A DNA stretch of 64,000 nucleotides from Eubacterium ruminantium (GCA_900108205.1 FNUU01000001.1:234673-298672); one strand, 5' to 3'. Positions 35,940 to 45,433 are shown, numbered from the stretch's first letter. Notes: generated by a model from the sequence alone, not told the origin. Made by a program: numbers and translations.

Positions 35940-36971
35940 TTATTCTTCTGAAGCCTCGCTGCCTTCTGCTTCCAGACCTCTTACTATCTTGCCGCTTACA
36001 TCATTTAAAACGAAATCTCTGCACTGACGGATAGCACTTATTACTTCGCCTTCCTTGGAATTGCCATGGATCTTAACAACAAGACCTTTAAGTCCGAGAA
36101 GCGGCGCTCCGCCCTTATTGCTTGCACTGAAGGAAGAAACCATTTTCTTCAAAGAATTTTTTATAAGAAGTCCTCCTATCTTACTCTTAAGATTACTCAT
36201 AAGAGATTTTTTAATCTCAGTGAGGATCATCTTTGACAGACCTTCGTATAATTTAAGAATTGCATTTCCGGTAAATGCATCTGTAAGTATTACATCTGCT
36301 TTCCCGAAAGGAATCTCTCTGGATTCAATACATCCGATAAAGTTTATATCATTGCATTCCTTAAGAAGCGGTAATGTAGCCTTAACAAGCGCATTTCCCT
36401 TTTCATCTTCCGTTCCGATATTGATTATCGCAACCTTAGGATTTTTTACGCCGACAACATTCTGCATATAGATAGAACCCATCTTTGCAAACTGAACAAG
36501 AAATTCAGGTTTTGGATCCACATTTGCTCCACAGTCTATAAGAAGCGAAGGAGTTTTTGATGTAGGAATAAGAGGAGCAAGCGGTGTTCTTCTTACACCC
36601 TTTGCACGTCCGACTATAAACTGACCACCAGCCAAAACAGCTCCGGAACTACCCGCAGAAATAAATGCATCGCAGGTTCCTTCTTTTACAAGATTAAGGC
36701 CTACAACAAGGGATGAATCCTTCTTGGTCTTAACAGCTTCTACCGGCTTATCGTGGCAGGTAATCTCTTCTGATGCATCTACAACCTTAATTCTGTCTTT
36801 ATCATAGTTATATTCACTAAGAAGCTTCTCAAGTTCATCCTTATGTCCCGTAAGGTAAAGTGTAACATTTTTATTCTCTTCAAGCCCCTTAACTGCACCT
36901 CGAACCATATTCTCCGGTCCGTTATCTCCGCCAAAAGTATCTATAACAATATTAACATTCCTGTTTTCCAT
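35940..36971 (-). CDS. plsX: Phosphate acyltransferase PlsX
   Basis: PlsX makes acyl-phosphate from acyl-ACP, the first step of phospholipid synthesis with PlsY. The 343-residue protein shows VIDTFGGDNGPENMVRGAV near the N-terminus (family DAMGGDxxP with a Thr-Phe variant), DAFISAGSSGAVLAG near 103, LIDCGANVDPKPEFLVQFA near 148 and VILTDAFTGNAILKL near 225. GGAGGAGAG precedes the ATG. It is separated from rpmF by a terminator, so it should have its own promoter. Confidence 0.95.
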   Translation of the reverse strand: MENRNVNIVIDTFGGDNGPENMVRGAVKGLEENKNVTLYLTGHKDELEKLLSEYNYDKDRIKVVDASEEITCHDKPVEAVKTKKDSSLVVGLNLVKEGTCDAFISAGSSGAVLAGGQFIVGRAKGVRRTPLAPLIPTSKTPSLLIDCGANVDPKPEFLVQFAKMGSIYMQNVVGVKNPKVAIINIGTEDEKGNALVKATLPLLKECNDINFIGCIESREIPFGKADVILTDAFTGNAILKLYEGLSKMILTEIKKSLMSNLKSKIGGLLIKNSLKKMVSSFSASNKGGAPLLGLKGLVVKIHGNSKEGEVISAIRQCRDFVLNDVSGKIVRGLEAEGSEASEE

Positions 36972-37122
36972 CTCTCTCCTCCGGGTTTTATGTTCAAATT
37001 TTCTCCCAAAACTATTATATTTTAGCCTATTACGAGGTTTTATGCAAGTTATACTTTACATCTTCGCTGTTTCGTGCCGGCGAATATATGTCAACAGTCG
37101 CCCGGCTCATTAACTATATAAG

Positions 37123-37150
37123 AAAAAGACCGGAATGATCCGGTCTTTTT
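37123..37150 (-). terminator. Rho-independent terminator after rpmF
   Basis: AAAAAGACCGGATCATTCC and the complementary GGTCTTTTT arm form a perfect eight-or-more-pair stem with a short loop and a T5 tail on the minus strand. It lies about 30 bases past the rpmF stop and makes rpmF a single-gene unit; it is symmetrical and could also act on the plus strand. Confidence 0.88.
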
Positions 37151-37178
37151 CATATATTATAATTCGATCAAAAATCGA

Positions 37179-37358
37179 TCAGTCAACTGATACGATCTCC
37201 TTCTTGTTGTAAGAACCACAGTTCTGACATACTCTATGAGGAACCATAAGAGCGCCACACTTGCTACACTTAACAAGATTTGGAGCAGTCATCTTCCAGT
37301 TAGCTCTTCTCTTATCTCTTCTTGCTTTAGAAGTCTTGTTCTTTGGACAAATTGACAT
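37179..37358 (-). CDS. rpmF: 50S ribosomal protein L32
   Basis: The 59-residue protein starts MSICPKNKTSKARRDKRRAN, the invariant L32 start, and has two zinc-binding CxxC pairs, CSKCG (31-35) and CQNCG (44-48). It is thus the zinc-binding form. GGGAGGTG lies eight bases before the ATG. It has a perfect consensus promoter upstream and a terminator downstream. In many relatives a DUF177 (YceD) gene precedes rpmF, between ackA and rpmF; it is missing here, with only 130 bases between the two genes. Confidence 0.96.
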   Translation of the reverse strand: MSICPKNKTSKARRDKRRANWKMTAPNLVKCSKCGALMVPHRVCQNCGSYNKKEIVSVD

Positions 37359-37395
37359 TTCGGAAACACCTCCCTTACGAAATCACACTTGCTAC

Positions 37396-37424
37396 ATTAT
37401 ACAAACCATGTGATTACTTGTCAA
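37396..37424 (-). promoter_or_regulatory. Perfect sigma-A promoter of rpmF
   Basis: The minus strand has TTGACA (37424-37419), a 17-base spacer and TATAAT (37401-37396). Both hexamers match consensus exactly. Predicted transcript start is near 37389, about 30 bases before the rpmF ATG. Confidence 0.92.
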
Positions 37425-37488
37425 TCATTTTTTTAATATTCTTTCTTATTTTTTTTCACAACTGAAAATATATTATTAAAAAAGAATA

Positions 37489-38679
37489 TTATTTAACAAG
37501 CGCAACAGTTTCTCTTGCAATAGCAAGCTCTTCATTTGTAGGGATAGCAAATACCTTTATAGGTGAATCCTCAGTACTGATGAGTGCTTCATCATGGCAC
37601 TTATCATTTACCTCCTTATTTACCTTAATACCAAGATATCCGAAATAGCTGAGAATTTCTTCTCTTACCATTGCATCATGCTCACCTATGCCGGCTGTAA
37701 ATGCGATAGCATCAACACCATTCATGGCAGCTATATATCCACCTATGATCTTTGCAGCCTGATAGCAGAACGTCTTAAATGCGATAGTTGCTCTTGCATC
37801 ACCCTTAAGATAACCATCGTCAATATCTCTGAAATCACTTGAAATACCAGAAATACCAAGAAGACCTGACTTCTTGTTGAGGATAGTCATGATCTCACCG
37901 ATAGACTTATCTTCCTTGCCTGCTATATATTCAATGATTGCAGGGTCAATATTTCCCGATCTTGTACCCATAAGAATTCCTTCAAGCGGAGTCATTCCCA
38001 TAGAAGTATCTACAGATTTACCCTGACAAACTGCCGAAATACTTGCGCCTCCGCCAAGATGACATACGATAACCTTTGTTTCCTCAGCAGGCTTACCCAG
38101 AAGTTCTATAGCTCTCTTACTTACGAAGCTGTGACTTGTACCATGGAAGCCATATCTTCTCACCTTATACTTTTCATAATATTCATATGGAAGGCCATAC
38201 ATATATGCCTTTTCCGGCATAGTCTGATGGAATGCAGTATCAAATACAGCTACATTCGGCACTCCCGGCATAAGAGACATACAAGCCTTGATACCAAGAA
38301 TATTTGCCGGATTATGAAGTGGAGCAAGGTCGCTGCACTTATCAATCTCAGCAAGCACCTCATCATTTACTACAACAGAAGATGAGAAGCTCTCACCGCC
38401 ATGAACAACTCTGTGTCCTACTGCATCGATCTCCGAAAGATCCTTAATAACACCAAATTCAGGATTTGTCATTCTGTCTATTACAAGCTTTAATGCCACA
38501 CCATGATCAGGAAGTTCTACAGTTTCACTTCCTTTTGTGTTATCTCTCTTGTTGTAGCTGATCTGTCCTGTACCACCTATTCTTTCGCACAGGCCCTTTG
38601 CAATAACTGACTCGTTTTCTGAATCGATCAGCTGATATTTCAGCGTGGTCGAACCGGCGTTGATCACCAAAATTTTCAT
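37489..38679 (-). CDS. ackA: Acetate kinase
   Basis: AckA makes ATP and acetate from acetyl phosphate, a main energy-yielding step in fermenters. The 396-residue protein has VINAGSTTLKYQL near residue 4 (a Thr-Thr variant of the NAGSSSLK signature), HRVVHGGE near 88, VFDTAFHQTMP near 145, HLGGGASISA near 207 and FTAGIGEHDA near 323. GAGGGAAAAA precedes the ATG. No phosphotransacetylase gene is adjacent. The gene lies between a diguanylate cyclase gene and rpmF. Confidence 0.97.
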   Translation of the reverse strand: MKILVINAGSTTLKYQLIDSENESVIAKGLCERIGGTGQISYNKRDNTKGSETVELPDHGVALKLVIDRMTNPEFGVIKDLSEIDAVGHRVVHGGESFSSSVVVNDEVLAEIDKCSDLAPLHNPANILGIKACMSLMPGVPNVAVFDTAFHQTMPEKAYMYGLPYEYYEKYKVRRYGFHGTSHSFVSKRAIELLGKPAEETKVIVCHLGGGASISAVCQGKSVDTSMGMTPLEGILMGTRSGNIDPAIIEYIAGKEDKSIGEIMTILNKKSGLLGISGISSDFRDIDDGYLKGDARATIAFKTFCYQAAKIIGGYIAAMNGVDAIAFTAGIGEHDAMVREEILSYFGYLGIKVNKEVNDKCHDEALISTEDSPIKVFAIPTNEELAIARETVALVK

Positions 38680-38736
38680 TCTTTTTTCCCTCTTTTCAAA
38701 TATAGTCTGTTTTTATATCTTCCCAAATAAACAATT

Positions 38737-40509
38737 TTATTTTCTGGCCAGGCATTCTTCTTCCCTGCCATCAATTATAACCACTCCTCTGCCATGTTCC
38801 TTACCAAAGTACATTGCTTCATCAGAACGATTGAGAAGCTGATTACAATCCGTTGTAGTTTCCGGAAATGAAGAAATACCAATACTTGAATTCACATATA
38901 TAGTATTATCTTCAAATTTAACTACATTTTCAATGATACTGTCATGCGCCTTCATAAGTATATCATATGCTTCATCTACCCCTTTATCAGGAAGGATGAG
39001 CACAAATTCCTCGCCTCCGTATCTGCAGGCAACGCCATCATACTTTTTAGCATAATAGCTGAAAACACCGGCAACCATCTTAATAACCGCATCACCGGCC
39101 AGATGGCCATAAGTATCATTTACTGATTTAAATTTATCTATATCCAGCATGGCAACCGACAGATTCTTCTTGTTATCAGAAGCATCTGAAAGTATATCAT
39201 GGAATATTTCATTAAAATACGCTCTGTTATAAATTCCTGTAAGTCCGTCTCTTCTGGACATATCCTGCATCTTAAGATAAAGCTTGATGTTCTGGAGCGT
39301 TGCTGAAAGGTTGAATACTGCAGACTCATAGAAAGAATAACCATTTTCAAAGAAGCCCTCACTTCTGTCTCCAACCACAAGCACTCCATACATCTTATCA
39401 GAAAGATATGCAGGAACAGCTATCATGTTATTCATATTTATACCGAAATCAGGGCAGTCAATACTCTTTCGTCCATCAATAGTCATTGGAAGAACAGACT
39501 TTTCTCCTCTGTCCTCCATCATTCTGAAGATATCTCCCATAAAGATAGAATATATCTTGTCGGCAGCCACATTGGAAGCAGGCGCATCATTTGAGCCTTC
39601 TTTCGCAACCAGTATCTTCTGATATGCTTCATTATCTATAAATGTATTTTCCTTTACATAAAAGGCACAGATATCAGGCTTTCTGTCTTCCATAATATTT
39701 TCAAGAAGTATGTCCATACATTTTTGAACATCCCTCGTCATGGAAACACCCTTCATGATATTTACAAGTGTTCTGATATCTGAATTCACTGCTTTAAGAT
39801 CTCTGTTTGCCTTGGCAAGATTGATCTTCTGGTAGTTTATCTCATTATTTACATGATGAACCTTTTCCTGATATGTAAGAAGATTGGCATTTTCTTTAAG
39901 CAGGTTATCATTATCAAAATTCAGGTTGCTTATCTGCTTATCATAATATTTTATAACCCCATGAATATAGTTCGAAATCACTATCCCTAAAACTATAATT
40001 ATAACAGAACAAAGCGCTGCCAAAAGTATCATTGATGAATCATCTTTACTTCCAATCTGGCATAATACTGTAAATGATAAAAATATACCGCCTATGATCT
40101 TCTTAATCAAAAGAATGATGCTGTCATCCGAAACATCAAAAGAAAGCAGCTGAACGTAAACAAACATTTCAACCAGCAGCATTGTAACAAAATAATAATT
40201 ATATAAATCAAAAAAAAGACCGGCCGCTGCATATGCTGCCATCTCGATCATGCATTTAATACCAAAAACATTTTTTTTGAAAATTGCATTTTTATAATTG
40301 ATCAGAATATTAAAACCCAGTCCCAATATATAAATTATTAAAATATACGGAACGCAATTAGGATTATCAGCATTAAGTTCATAACTGTACAGATCATATG
40401 ACAATGCAGAATAATCTACAAAAAGCAAAAAAGCAGCTGCGCATACATAAACAAGAATATGCATCAGCATAAGTCTTGAAGTTGTAGCATCAATATATTC
40501 TTTCGTCAA
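38737..40509 (-). CDS. Membrane diguanylate cyclase with GAF-like sensor
   Basis: The protein (590 residues) makes cyclic di-GMP. About seven hydrophobic spans fill residues 15-190, followed by a coiled coil, a GAF-like region (about 240-390) and a C-terminal GGDEF domain with DGLTGIYNRAYFN, MLDIDKFKSVNDTYGH and the active loop RYGGEEF. The allosteric I-site RxxD is absent (KYDG in that place), so product inhibition is probably lost. A TTG at 40509 with GGGGGTG eight bases upstream is preferred: a candidate -10 at 40562-40567 would put the earlier ATG at 40557 at the transcript start. The neighbour is coaE. Confidence 0.88.
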   Translation of the reverse strand: MTKEYIDATTSRLMLMHILVYVCAAAFLLFVDYSALSYDLYSYELNADNPNCVPYILIIYILGLGFNILINYKNAIFKKNVFGIKCMIEMAAYAAAGLFFDLYNYYFVTMLLVEMFVYVQLLSFDVSDDSIILLIKKIIGGIFLSFTVLCQIGSKDDSSMILLAALCSVIIIVLGIVISNYIHGVIKYYDKQISNLNFDNDNLLKENANLLTYQEKVHHVNNEINYQKINLAKANRDLKAVNSDIRTLVNIMKGVSMTRDVQKCMDILLENIMEDRKPDICAFYVKENTFIDNEAYQKILVAKEGSNDAPASNVAADKIYSIFMGDIFRMMEDRGEKSVLPMTIDGRKSIDCPDFGINMNNMIAVPAYLSDKMYGVLVVGDRSEGFFENGYSFYESAVFNLSATLQNIKLYLKMQDMSRRDGLTGIYNRAYFNEIFHDILSDASDNKKNLSVAMLDIDKFKSVNDTYGHLAGDAVIKMVAGVFSYYAKKYDGVACRYGGEEFVLILPDKGVDEAYDILMKAHDSIIENVVKFEDNTIYVNSSIGISSFPETTTDCNQLLNRSDEAMYFGKEHGRGVVIIDGREEECLARK

Positions 40510-40585
40510 AGACGTAACACCCCCGTGATAATCATATGCAAACAAAAACACTCCCATTTTTATTATACAATAAACATTTCTGAAA

Positions 40586-41221
40586 TTAAAGGATTTTCTG
40601 AAGCATTTCTTCAATCTGATATATTGTATTATCAAATCCGAGAGAATTATCTATCACAAAATTGGAATTCTTACGGAAGTATTCGTCCGGCTTTTGATTT
40701 TTTATTACCGAAAGACTTTTTTCCTTATCAATTCCCCTGAATTTTTCAAGCCTTTCAAGCCGGACATCAAGTTTGCTGTATATGTAACAAATATAATCAC
40801 ATATGGTCTTATATCCACTCTCAATAAGGAGAGCCGCTTCAATACAGAAAAGATTTATCGTCTCACCCCTCTTATTCAGAAGTTCTTTCTTTGAAGCATC
40901 TCTGATCATTGAAAGTATTTTTTTCTTAACCGCAGGATGCACTATATCATTAAGCGTCTGAAGTGCTGCCGGTTTATTAAAGCATATATCTCCAAGCTTT
41001 TTTCGGTTTATACTCATATCTTCATTCAGGATATCTCTTCCAAACTCATTTACTATATCAATATAGGTATCAGTCCCATAAGACATAAGTAAATGAGCCA
41101 TCTTATCAGCTTCAAGAATATAGCATCCATTTTTAACGGACAGGAATTCCAGCACCTTGCTTTTACCTGAACCAATTCCCCCTGTTATTCCCAATACAAT
41201 AAATCTGTCATTTTGCATCAT
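40586..41221 (-). CDS. coaE: Dephospho-CoA kinase
   Basis: CoaE performs the last step of coenzyme A synthesis. The 211-residue protein has the P-loop GITGGIGSGKSKV near residue 12, YILEADKMAH near 34 (family DAD variant), and LFCIEAALLIESG near 126. It overlaps the 3' end of polA by 14 bases, and GAGGGG within polA supplies the ribosome binding site. Pairing of polA and coaE is common in Firmicutes. The C-terminal part is normal for length. Confidence 0.93.
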   Translation of the reverse strand: MMQNDRFIVLGITGGIGSGKSKVLEFLSVKNGCYILEADKMAHLLMSYGTDTYIDIVNEFGRDILNEDMSINRKKLGDICFNKPAALQTLNDIVHPAVKKKILSMIRDASKKELLNKRGETINLFCIEAALLIESGYKTICDYICYIYSKLDVRLERLEKFRGIDKEKSLSVIKNQKPDEYFRKNSNFVIDNSLGFDNTIYQIEEMLQKIL

Positions 41222-43829
41222 AAAGACTCATCCCCTCATGTACATCAGCAATTAGCTTTACCTTGAGGCTTGCCGCATTTTCCATGGTAGCCTTCAGTAT
41301 ATTTTTAACTACTTCGAGCTCTTCAGGAGCAGTTTCTATAAGAAGTTCATCATGGATCTGCAGGATCAATCTTGATCTCAAGCCTCTTCCCAAAAGTTCC
41401 TTTGATACATTTATCATTGCTATCTTGATGATATCAGCCGCTGTTCCCTGAATCGGTGAATTCATGGCAATCCTCTCGCCGAAACTTCTCTGCATAAAAT
41501 TAGATGATTTAAGCTCCGGTATTGGCCTGATACGTCCAAACATAGTTTTCACTGTTCCTGACTGTTTTGCCTTTTCAACCTCGTTATCCAGAAATTCCTT
41601 AACCTTTGGATATGATTCAAAATATTTATCTATATATTCCTGAGCTTCCTTTCTCGAAATATCCAGATCCTGGCCAAGCCCAAATGAGCTGATACCATAA
41701 ATGATACCAAAATTAACAGCTTTAGCCTTCCTTCTCATATCCGGATCCACCTCATTCTGAGGAACACCAAAAACCTCCGAGGCCGTCATGGTATGTATAT
41801 CTTTTCCTTCCCTGAAGGCTTCTATAAGCTTTTCATCTTCAGACAGATGCGCCATACATCTCAGCTCGATCTGTGAATAATCCGCATCCACAAATATAAA
41901 GCCATCTTTAGGGATAAAACATTTTCTCATTTCCCTGCCAATTCCGCTTCTCATAGGGATATTCTGCAGATTAGGCTCAGTACTGCTGATACGCCCTGTA
42001 GCTGTTACTGTCTGATTAAAATGACTGTGTATACGGCTGTCCTCAGCAATATATCCAAGTAGCCCTTCAACATAAGTTGAAAGCAGCTTACTGAGCGTCC
42101 TGTATTCCAGAATTGCAGGAATTATCGGATGCGCATCTTTAAGCTTTGAGAGCACATCAACATTTGTTGAATAACCCGTTTTGGTTTTCTTTCCACTTGG
42201 CAGCCCCAGCTTTTCAAAGAGTATCTCTCCCAGTTTTTTTGTGGAATTGATATTAAACTCTTCGCCTGCATATTTATATATATTATCTTTTAGTCCCTGT
42301 ATCTTTTTGCTTATCTCATCACCAAAGGATGACAGTCCAGCCGCATCAACTCTGACGCCGATACGTTCCATATCATCCAGTACAAAGGCAAGAGGATATT
42401 CAATATCAGTATAAAGCTTTTTCAATTCATCATTTTCACTAAAACAGCTTATTATCTTGTCATATACCGAAAACGCAGTAAATGCTGCATATCCGAGATA
42501 CTTTCTGACATTTTCGCTTTCCAGTGTAAACAGATTAATTTCTGTCTTATCCAGAATTTCCTTTCTTCCTGCATAGCTTTTACCAAGGAAATCTCTTGCA
42601 AGATCACTGTATTCATATCCATTTCTGATTGGATTTATAATATAGGCCGCAACAGAAATATCAAATATACTGTCTTCCTCTTTTATCCCAAGTAGTCTTA
42701 TATTCTCTTTTACAGATAAAAATATAAGCTTTACCCCTTTATCAATAAAATTTCTGTATATGTCAGCTATACCTTTGCCTGCTTCCGCTTTTATAATAAA
42801 AACCTTATCAGGTACAGCTACTGCTGCAGCTATAAGCTCTCCTGCAGTCTCATCCAACACAGGGAAGAAACCTGCAGAACCTGTTTTTTCTGCCTCGGAA
42901 AGTACAGAAGAAAAATCACCATCAATAATACTGAAAGAAGCTTTTTTATTCTCTTTCTTAAAATTGAATCTGTTCAAAAAGCTTTTTAATTCAAGTTCAT
43001 TTAATATATCATAAGCTCTGCTGCTGAACATTTTTTCATCAGAAACCGCTGTTTCTTCAATATTTACACCAAGTTCACAGTCTGTTTTAATGGTAGCAAG
43101 GACCTTTGATAAAAATGCCTGATCCTTGAATTCCCTGAGATTATTCTTAACCGCTCCTTCTTTAAGAGCATCAATATTTTCATAAAGATTCTCAATGGAA
43201 TGATAAACAGAAATAAGCCCTTCTGCGGTTTTCGGACCGATCTTCGGTACTCCGGGAATATTATCGGAAGTATCTCCCATAAGCCCTTTTAGATCTATAA
43301 ATTCAACCGGTGTCACCTTGTAAGCATCAAAAACATCCTTTGCATAATAATCCTCAATAGTTGTTTTTCCGGCCTTGGTTTTCGGAATCCTGATAAGCAC
43401 CTTTTCTGTCGCCAACTGCAAAAGATCTCTGTCTCCTGAAAGTACAGTAACATCGTATCCTTCTTTCTCAGCTGTTACAGAGAGGGTTCCGAGTATATCA
43501 TCCGCCTCGATGCCTTCCTGTTCTATTATCTTTATATCCATAGCATGAAGCAGCTCCTTTATAACCGGAAACTGCTCTCTGAGTTCAGGATCCATGGATT
43601 TTCTTGTTCCCTTGTAAGCATCAAACATCTTATGTCTGAAGGTTGGAGCGTGAAGATCAAAGGCAACCGCAATACTGTCAGGCTTCTCTTCATCTATTAT
43701 CCTGAAAATAATATTCAGGAAGCCAAGGATGGCATTTGTATGAAGTCCTTTTCCATTTGTCATCTCAGGAAGCCCGTAATAGCCTCTGTTCATTATGCTG
43801 TTTCCATCAATCAGGAGTATTTTCTTCAT
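41208..43829 (-). CDS. polA: DNA polymerase I
   Basis: Pol I fills gaps and removes RNA primers. The 873-residue protein has a 5'-nuclease domain (KILLIDGNSIMNR at the start, GDRDLLQL near 135), a middle 3'-5' exonuclease-like domain in which the catalytic DxE motif is replaced (FFPVLDETAGEL), so proofreading is probably absent, and the polymerase domain with DADYSQIELR (motif A), RRKAKAVNFGIIYG (motif B) and QIHDELLIE (motif C). GAAGGTGAG precedes the ATG at 43829; an upstream GTG is part of that site. The start lies within the 3' end of the zinc-finger gene upstream. Confidence 0.96.
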   Translation of the reverse strand: MKKILLIDGNSIMNRGYYGLPEMTNGKGLHTNAILGFLNIIFRIIDEEKPDSIAVAFDLHAPTFRHKMFDAYKGTRKSMDPELREQFPVIKELLHAMDIKIIEQEGIEADDILGTLSVTAEKEGYDVTVLSGDRDLLQLATEKVLIRIPKTKAGKTTIEDYYAKDVFDAYKVTPVEFIDLKGLMGDTSDNIPGVPKIGPKTAEGLISVYHSIENLYENIDALKEGAVKNNLREFKDQAFLSKVLATIKTDCELGVNIEETAVSDEKMFSSRAYDILNELELKSFLNRFNFKKENKKASFSIIDGDFSSVLSEAEKTGSAGFFPVLDETAGELIAAAVAVPDKVFIIKAEAGKGIADIYRNFIDKGVKLIFLSVKENIRLLGIKEEDSIFDISVAAYIINPIRNGYEYSDLARDFLGKSYAGRKEILDKTEINLFTLESENVRKYLGYAAFTAFSVYDKIISCFSENDELKKLYTDIEYPLAFVLDDMERIGVRVDAAGLSSFGDEISKKIQGLKDNIYKYAGEEFNINSTKKLGEILFEKLGLPSGKKTKTGYSTNVDVLSKLKDAHPIIPAILEYRTLSKLLSTYVEGLLGYIAEDSRIHSHFNQTVTATGRISSTEPNLQNIPMRSGIGREMRKCFIPKDGFIFVDADYSQIELRCMAHLSEDEKLIEAFREGKDIHTMTASEVFGVPQNEVDPDMRRKAKAVNFGIIYGISSFGLGQDLDISRKEAQEYIDKYFESYPKVKEFLDNEVEKAKQSGTVKTMFGRIRPIPELKSSNFMQRSFGERIAMNSPIQGTAADIIKIAMINVSKELLGRGLRSRLILQIHDELLIETAPEELEVVKNILKATMENAASLKVKLIADVHEGMSLYDAK

Positions 43830-44427
43830 TTTCTTTCTCACCTTCTTCAGTATCTTCCTCTGTCACTTCACGTTCATCAAATATATCAAGCCCTATCTGC
43901 CCCGTAAGCTTTTCACACTCAGAAATGTCGTCAAAATTATAAATCTTCATAAAAAATGATATTTCCGGTTCCGCATTAATTTCATCGCTTATTTTTACCA
44001 TATCCTTTTCAGGTATCAAAAGCTCCTTTGATAATTCCCTGCTGAAATAATACTGACCCTGAGATTCACGTTTTTTATCCTGTTCAAAGTCATATACTCT
44101 CGCAAGCGCCCTGCCATAAAAAATAAATATCGAAAAGATCAGAGAAATCATAACAATAGAGAAGGCCGAAAATTTAATTCTCCTTCTTCCTCTATATTTA
44201 TGCTCAAGCTTCTTTAAATTCCTGTCCAGATCAGCACTGAAATCAGTCGCCACCTCCTGCTTATTGTCAATCTGTTTCATGCCCACAATAAGGGTATAAT
44301 AGATTTCCAGCTCTTCACGACACTTAGGACAGCTGTTCATATGAATAAAGAAGTCTTCATTTTTACTTTCAGGAAGTGTTCCTTCAATAAAAGGCATAAT
44401 ATACGATTGTGCTTCTAAATGATTCAC
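43807..44427 (-). CDS. Zinc-finger anti-sigma-like membrane protein
   Basis: The 206-residue protein has an N-terminal zf-HC2 motif, HMNSCPKC (His29, Cys33, Cys36), a linker, one transmembrane helix at about 86-104 and an extracytoplasmic tail of about 100 residues rich in Asp and Glu. This layout is that of ZAS anti-sigma factors that hold an ECF sigma factor at the membrane. No sigma factor gene is adjacent. CGGAGAAA precedes the ATG. It overlaps polA by 23 bases, so the two are co-translated, which is unusual for an anti-sigma gene. Confidence 0.75.
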   Translation of the reverse strand: MNHLEAQSYIMPFIEGTLPESKNEDFFIHMNSCPKCREELEIYYTLIVGMKQIDNKQEVATDFSADLDRNLKKLEHKYRGRRRIKFSAFSIVMISLIFSIFIFYGRALARVYDFEQDKKRESQGQYYFSRELSKELLIPEKDMVKISDEINAEPEISFFMKIYNFDDISECEKLTGQIGLDIFDEREVTEEDTEEGEKENEENTPD

Positions 44428-44525
44428 TGTTTTTCTCCGACCGGTATAGCGGTTCTAAAACAACCTCACCAATAACGCTGGTTTTACCTTTATTTCAATA
44501 GTTATATAACATCAAACATCTCTTA

Positions 44526-45365
44526 TCAGTTACCAAGAGATGAAAGCGGATGAGCATTTGACGTTGTCTGCTCAGGTCCGTTATTATCTAATTTATTAAG
44601 AGCCCCCGGAAGCGTTGGTGCCATCATTACTCTGCCGGTACCTCTGTAAACATTTACAAGACCTTCTTTACTTATAGCCGAGCCAATAAGTGACTTTGAG
44701 GTTTTTTCTACTGTAAAATTGAGAGAAGCCGACCATGCAATAGCCATGTTTCCATCAATTTTAAGCGTATCGTTTTCAATATCAAACACAAATAATTCTT
44801 CTCTTGGTACTGGCGACTCAAGAACGGCATATCCCTGTCCGCGAAGCGACAGATTGAAAAGTCCCTCTCCGCCAAATACTGCAGAAGAAAGATTTGTTCT
44901 GGCAACCACCTTCTCTTCAACAGTTTCATCACATGCAAGGAAAAGCCCATCATCCAGGACAACGCCCTGAGCTCCCCATGCTGCTACATTTTCAATGAGT
45001 ATATGGTTATATGTTGGTTCAAGCATTATACAGCCGTTTCCTTCATAGATTGGTTTTGTAAGTGATTCGCCAGTAACCTTGGCTTTTATAGCTTTACCAA
45101 GGAAATTACCGACATTAAGACCGGTTCTCATACTGATATTTCCTGTGATCCACTGCATTGCACCGGCCTGAATACGTATTGACGTACCGTTCAGCTGAGC
45201 AAGCACCTGACGTTTTTTAACATTCATTTCTCTCATGAAATAAGCATTTGCCGCAGACATAGCTGAATTTGAACGGTCCATCTGATGCTCGTAAACAAAA
45301 TAGCATCCGCCCTGTTCAATAAGAAGCATGTTTTTATTATCAAATACATTAGAATATCTTATCAT
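44526..45365 (-). CDS. AIM24 family protein
   Basis: The 279-residue protein matches the AIM24/TIGR00266 beta-rich family: AQLNGTSIRIQAGAMQWITGN near residue 59, GLNVGNFLGKAIKAKVTGESL near 85, then EGLFNLSLRGQGYAVLES near 170. The bacterial function is unknown; the yeast member is mitochondrial. GGAGGG lies seven bases before the ATG at 45365. There is no signal peptide, so it is cytoplasmic. It has about 100 bases to the anti-sigma-like gene downstream and lies after the ilvH terminator. Confidence 0.88.
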   Translation of the reverse strand: MIRYSNVFDNKNMLLIEQGGCYFVYEHQMDRSNSAMSAANAYFMREMNVKKRQVLAQLNGTSIRIQAGAMQWITGNISMRTGLNVGNFLGKAIKAKVTGESLTKPIYEGNGCIMLEPTYNHILIENVAAWGAQGVVLDDGLFLACDETVEEKVVARTNLSSAVFGGEGLFNLSLRGQGYAVLESPVPREELFVFDIENDTLKIDGNMAIAWSASLNFTVEKTSKSLIGSAISKEGLVNVYRGTGRVMMAPTLPGALNKLDNNGPEQTTSNAHPLSSLGN

Positions 45366-45394
45366 CAACAATCCCTCCAATTTTTCTTATATAT

Positions 45395-45428
45395 AAAAAA
45401 CACAGGCGGCGAAACACCATCGCCGCCT
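45395..45428 (-). terminator. Rho-independent terminator after ilvH
   Basis: GGCGGCGATGGTGTTTCGCC and the closing GCC form a GC-rich stem (seven pairs, short loop) six bases past the ilvH stop, followed by TGTGTTTTTTATA on the minus strand. Confidence 0.92.
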
Positions 45429-45433
45429 AATAA

